From the NCBI RefSeq assembly GCF_000718305.1, contig NZ_JOFQ01000003.1, positions 372,001 to 436,000 of the forward strand: a DNA stretch of 64,000 bases, in the 5' to 3' direction. Made by a program: the position numbers and the translations under genes. Positions 60,894 to 64,000 of the stretch are shown in pieces; the first letter of the stretch is position 1, and every line of letters starts with the position of its first letter. Under the pieces are notes generated by a model that saw nothing but the letters and a program-made list of their open reading frames with translations, was not told the DNA's origin and did not search any database. This DNA is from Streptomyces niger (GTDB lineage Bacteria > Actinomycetota > Actinomycetes > Streptomycetales > Streptomycetaceae).

Positions 60894-62636
60894 ATGAGCC
60901 TGTCCCGGAGAACGATCTTCGCCCTGGGGGCCGCGCTGCCCGCCTCCGCCGTCCTCTCCCGGACCGCTGCGGCGGCCGGCGGCGCGCACCCCGCCGCAGC
61001 GGACGGCATCGCCCCCGCGCCGATCATCCCCGTCTCCCCCGGTGACACCGACGGGCGGATCGTCGCCAAGGCCGCGCACGTCATCCCCACGCCCCACCAG
61101 CTCGCCTGGCAGCGCAACGAACTGACCGTCTTCACGCACTACGGGATGAACACCTTCACGGACCGCGAGTGGGGGTCGGGGTGCGAGGACCCGGCGTGGT
61201 TCGCACCGGAGCGGGTGGACGTGACGCAGTGGATGCGCGTGTACCGCGCGGCGGGCGCGAAGCTCGTCATGCTCACCGCCAAGCACCACGACGGCTTCGT
61301 CCTCTACCCGACGCGCTACACCCGGCACTCCGTCACGGCCAGTGCCTGGAAAGGCGACGTGCTCGGCGCGTACGTACGGGCCGCCCGGGCCGCCGGCCTG
61401 AAGGTCGGCGTCTACCTCTCCCCCGCGGACGGTGCCGAGCTGCCGCACGCCTGGCACGCCGACCGGGTGACGAAGATCCGCGCCAAGCAGCAGGCCGGCG
61501 AGGTCCTCAGCATCGAGGAGCAGGCCACCCTGGAGGACGGCGACCGCGCCCCGGGCGGCCACGGCCGGTACGGCAACGGCAGCGCCCGCACCCCGCGCAC
61601 CCTCCCCACCCTCGTCGACGGCGACGACCGCGCGCGGGCCGTCGCCCGGGGCGACCTGCCCACGTTCCACGTCACGGTCAACGACTACGACGCGTACTAC
61701 CTGAACCAGGTCTACGAACTCTTCACCCAGTACGGCCCCATCGACGAACTGTGGCTGGACGGGGCCAACCCGTGGACCGACGCCGGCATCACCCAGGAGT
61801 ACGACTTCGCCACCTTCTACGAGGTCATCGGCGAGCTGTCCCCGAAGACCGTGGTCTTCAAGGCGCCGTGCGGCGTCCGCTGGATCGGCAACGAGAAGGG
61901 CATCGCGCGCGAGTCCGAGTGGAGCGTGCTGCCCGTCACCGGGGACGGCGTGCGCATGCAGGTCCCCGGCGGTGAGTCCGGCGCCGACCTCGGCTCCCGG
62001 GAACGGCTCACCGGCAACCCGGACGTGACGTCGCTGCGCTGGTTCCCCGGCGAGGCGGACGTCTCCCTCCGCCCGGGCTGGTACCACCACCCCGACCAGC
62101 GCCCGAAGGCCGCGGGCGAACTGGTCGCCCTGTACGAGCAGTCCGTCGGACGCAACGCCGTCCTGTTGCTCAACGTCCCGCCGGCGAAGGACGGCCGGGT
62201 GGCCCCCGCCGACGTCGCCGAGCTGACGTCCTTCCGCCGCGCGCTGGACCGTACGTACGGCACCAACCTGCTGTCCGGGGCGCGCGGCCGGGCCGCCGCC
62301 GCGCTCGCCGACCCCCGCCTCACCACCGGCTGGTCGCCGGCCGGCGGCGCGGTCACCGGCGCGCTGGAGTTGACGCTCCCGGAGGCCGTCACGTTCGACC
62401 GCGTCCGGCTGGGCGAGGACATCACCAGGGGACAGCGGGTCGAAGGGTGCGCGGTGGACGTGTGGGACGGTGCGGGCTGGCGGCCGGCGGCGGCTGCCAC
62501 CACGATCGGGTACAGCCGCATTCTTGTCCTGTCCTCGCCGGTGACGGCCGGCCGCGTACGGGTACGCATCACGGCGGCACGGGCCACGCCCCGGCTGGCG
62601 TTCCTGGGCCTGTACCGGAGCGCCGAGCCGACCTGA
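60894..62636 (+). CDS. Alpha-L-fucosidase, GH29, Tat-secreted
   Basis: A 580-residue glycoside hydrolase of family 29. The N-terminal twin-arginine motif SRRTIFALG and a hydrophobic Ala-rich stretch indicate Tat export. The catalytic domain has FTHYGMNTFTDREWG, LVMLTAKHHDGFVLYP, GLKVGVYLSPAD and the nucleophile region IDELWLDGANPWT (Asp in WLDGA), all characteristic. A C-terminal beta-sandwich region (about residues 470-575) resembles a carbohydrate-binding or discoidin-like domain. It releases L-fucose from glycans outside the cell for the adjacent importer. No general acid residue was assigned from sequence alone. Confidence 0.93.
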   Translation: MSLSRRTIFALGAALPASAVLSRTAAAAGGAHPAAADGIAPAPIIPVSPGDTDGRIVAKAAHVIPTPHQLAWQRNELTVFTHYGMNTFTDREWGSGCEDPAWFAPERVDVTQWMRVYRAAGAKLVMLTAKHHDGFVLYPTRYTRHSVTASAWKGDVLGAYVRAARAAGLKVGVYLSPADGAELPHAWHADRVTKIRAKQQAGEVLSIEEQATLEDGDRAPGGHGRYGNGSARTPRTLPTLVDGDDRARAVARGDLPTFHVTVNDYDAYYLNQVYELFTQYGPIDELWLDGANPWTDAGITQEYDFATFYEVIGELSPKTVVFKAPCGVRWIGNEKGIARESEWSVLPVTGDGVRMQVPGGESGADLGSRERLTGNPDVTSLRWFPGEADVSLRPGWYHHPDQRPKAAGELVALYEQSVGRNAVLLLNVPPAKDGRVAPADVAELTSFRRALDRTYGTNLLSGARGRAAAALADPRLTTGWSPAGGAVTGALELTLPEAVTFDRVRLGEDITRGQRVEGCAVDVWDGAGWRPAAAATTIGYSRILVLSSPVTAGRVRVRITAARATPRLAFLGLYRSAEPT

Positions 62637-62669
62637 CGGCCCGGCGCGTCGACCTGAGAGGGGCCGGGG

Positions 62670-63200
62670 ATGGACGAGACGACACCCGCCGAGCTGGCCG
62701 AGCGGTACGGGCTGCGGCCGCTCCCCGCGGAGGGCGGGCTGTTCCGCCAAACGTGGGCGGGGCCGCCGGACGCCACCGGCCGGCCTGTCGGCACGGCCAT
62801 CCTCGTGCTGCTCACCACGGCCGACGACGGGTTCTCCACCCTGCACCGCCTCCCCGTCGACGAGGTCTGGCACTGCTACCGCGGTGACGCCGCCGAGTTG
62901 CTGCTCCTCGGGTCGGACGGCGCCGACCGGGTGGTGCGGCTCGGCGGGGACGGCGGTGAGGTGCAGACCGTGGTGCCCGCGGGTACATGGATGGGCGCCC
63001 GGGTGCTCCCGGGCGGGCGCTGGTCGCTGTGCGGTACGACGATGGCGCCCGGCTTCCTGCCCAGCGACTACGAAGGCGGCGACGTGGACGACCTCACCAG
63101 GCAGTACCCCCGGCAGGCGGCACGGATCCGGGCCCTGAGCCGGCCCGGCGCCCCGCTGCGGATGCCGGACGGCACGCCGGGCGCGGCCGACGATGCCTGA
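62670..63200 (+). CDS. Cupin family DUF985 protein
   Basis: A 176-residue cupin_5 (DUF985) protein starting with a LxPxPAEGG-type motif, RYGLRPLPAEGGLFRQTW. It contains AILVLLTTADDGFSTLHRLPVDEVWHCYRGDAAELLLL, with the conserved His and Glu of the cupin, and PAGTWMGARVLPGGRWSLCGTTMAPGF. The family is thought to be a sugar epimerase-like or binding protein with no firm function. Its stop overlaps the next SDR start by 8 bases, and it follows the fucosidase by 34 bases, so it is probably part of the fucose operon. Confidence 0.9.
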   Translation: MDETTPAELAERYGLRPLPAEGGLFRQTWAGPPDATGRPVGTAILVLLTTADDGFSTLHRLPVDEVWHCYRGDAAELLLLGSDGADRVVRLGGDGGEVQTVVPAGTWMGARVLPGGRWSLCGTTMAPGFLPSDYEGGDVDDLTRQYPRQAARIRALSRPGAPLRMPDGTPGAADDA

Positions 63201-63984
63201 CACGGCGACGACAGGCGGCCTGGCCGGCCGGGTCGCGCTGGTCACCGGCGCCGGCGGGCTGATCGGTGGCGGCATCGCCCGGCGGCTCGCGCGGGCGGGC
63301 GCGGCCGTGGTGGTCCACCGGCACCGCAGCGAGCAGCAGGCCGGGGCCCTCGTCGAGGAGATCACCGGAGCGGGCGGCCACGCGCTCGCCGTACCGGCGG
63401 ATCTGATGCGGGAGGAGGAGTGCCACCGGCTGGTCGACGCGGCGGCGGCCTGGCGCGGCCGGCTGGACGTACTGGTCAACAACGCCGGGATCCAGCCGGT
63501 GCAGCCGCTCGCGGAGATGACGGCGGCGGACTGGCGGCGGATGTCCGAGACCAATGTGACGAGCGCCTTCTGCTGTACCCAGGCCGCGGTGCAAGCGATG
63601 ACGCGCGAGGGCGGGAGCGGCGGCTCCATCGGCTCCATCATCCACATCGCCTCGATCGAGGGATCGAGTCCGGCGCCGGGGCATGCGCACTACAGCGCGG
63701 CGAAGGCCGCCCTCATCATGTTCGCGCGCTCCGCCGCGCTGGAGTACGGCCCCCTCGGCATCCGCGTCAACACCGTCTCCCCCGGTCTGATCGGCCGACC
63801 GGGGCTCGCCGAGGACTGGCCGGACGGCGTGGACCGGTGGACCCGCGCCGCGCCGCTCACCCGGCTCGGCCGTCCCGAGGACGTCGGGGACGCCTGTGTG
63901 TTCCTCGCCTCGGACGCGGCTTCCTGGATCACCGGTACCGATCTGGTGGTGGACGGCGGGGTCAGCGCCCGTCCGACGTGGTGA
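63193..63984 (+). CDS. SDR oxidoreductase at the end of the fucose operon
   Basis: A 263-residue classical SDR: VALVTGAGGLIGGGIARRLARAG, NNAGIQPV, catalytic Ser in IIHIASIEGSSP and YxxxK in HYSAAKAALIM, ending TGTDLVVDGGVSARPTW. It overlaps the cupin stop by 8 bases, so it is coupled to the fucosidase transcript. It may be a second sugar dehydrogenase, an isoenzyme of the 2-keto-3-deoxyfuconate dehydrogenase or act on another sugar. The window ends 16 bases after its stop. Confidence 0.9.
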   Translation: MPDTATTGGLAGRVALVTGAGGLIGGGIARRLARAGAAVVVHRHRSEQQAGALVEEITGAGGHALAVPADLMREEECHRLVDAAAAWRGRLDVLVNNAGIQPVQPLAEMTAADWRRMSETNVTSAFCCTQAAVQAMTREGGSGGSIGSIIHIASIEGSSPAPGHAHYSAAKAALIMFARSAALEYGPLGIRVNTVSPGLIGRPGLAEDWPDGVDRWTRAAPLTRLGRPEDVGDACVFLASDAASWITGTDLVVDGGVSARPTW

Positions 63985-64000
63985 CGCGCCGGCCGGCAGC

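Overview
The window is high-GC actinobacterial DNA. Third-codon-position G/C bias, many GTG starts, ATGA/GTGA stop-start overlaps and the gene content (Streptomyces-type narGHJ, an AraC regulator, sugar ABC operons without an ATPase gene, two genes carrying the rare TTA codon) all point to a Streptomyces or close relative. It looks like an accessory, catabolism-rich stretch of a linear chromosome, with no rRNA, tRNA, CRISPR array or intact insertion sequence. All genes were called by reading the sequence; no database search was possible.

Layout. 1-5.7 kb: the start of a respiratory nitrate reductase operon (narG, narH, partial narJ, leftward). 6.2-11.3 kb: a MarR-MFS efflux pair, a divergent GNAT/XRE pair whose start codons overlap, and a BenE-type benzoate symporter divergent from an XRE-cupin regulator with a tandem operator between them. 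11.5-18.2 kb: nucleosidase, Old Yellow Enzyme, esterase, amino-acid permease, an orphan PstS lipoprotein and an FMN reductase. 18.4-25.7 kb: an aromatic-acid group with an aromatic-type aldehyde dehydrogenase, AraC regulator, AAHS-type MFS transporter, LysR regulator and a benzoylformate decarboxylase with all four known catalytic residues. With BenE this suggests the route benzoylformate to benzaldehyde to benzoate.

25.7-34.9 kb: a very large CtpI-like P-type ATPase and a divergent small membrane protein, the only two genes here in which I found TTA codons, then YihY, an SDR, an AAA ATPase, and a DUF2243/CtaG membrane pair. 35-39.5 kb: betaine aldehyde dehydrogenase, GMC (choline-dehydrogenase-like) oxidoreductase and APC permease, a probable choline/glycine-betaine operon. 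39.5-45.7 kb: a FAD monooxygenase divergent from a TetR regulator with a duplicated 28-bp operator unit, then an SDR divergent from an SRPBCC protein plus a phytoene-desaturase-like oxidoreductase.

45.9-52.5 kb: a tightly coupled seven-gene rightward operon (Gfo/Idh/MocA oxidoreductase, PmoA/DUF6807, cupin, ABC solute-binding lipoprotein, two permeases, YesL/DUF624-like membrane protein) behind a promoter with a LacI-type operator; its substrate is unknown. 52.5-54.7 kb: a lower-GC island with a transposase remnant and an aldo/keto reductase behind a MerR-type promoter that has lost or never had its regulator. 54.7-64 kb: an L-fucose utilisation cluster (alpha-L-fucosidase, sugar MFS, mutarotase, fucose dehydrogenase, lactonase, fuconate dehydratase, ketodeoxyfuconate dehydrogenase) with a shared 12-bp operator motif in front of two leftward operons.
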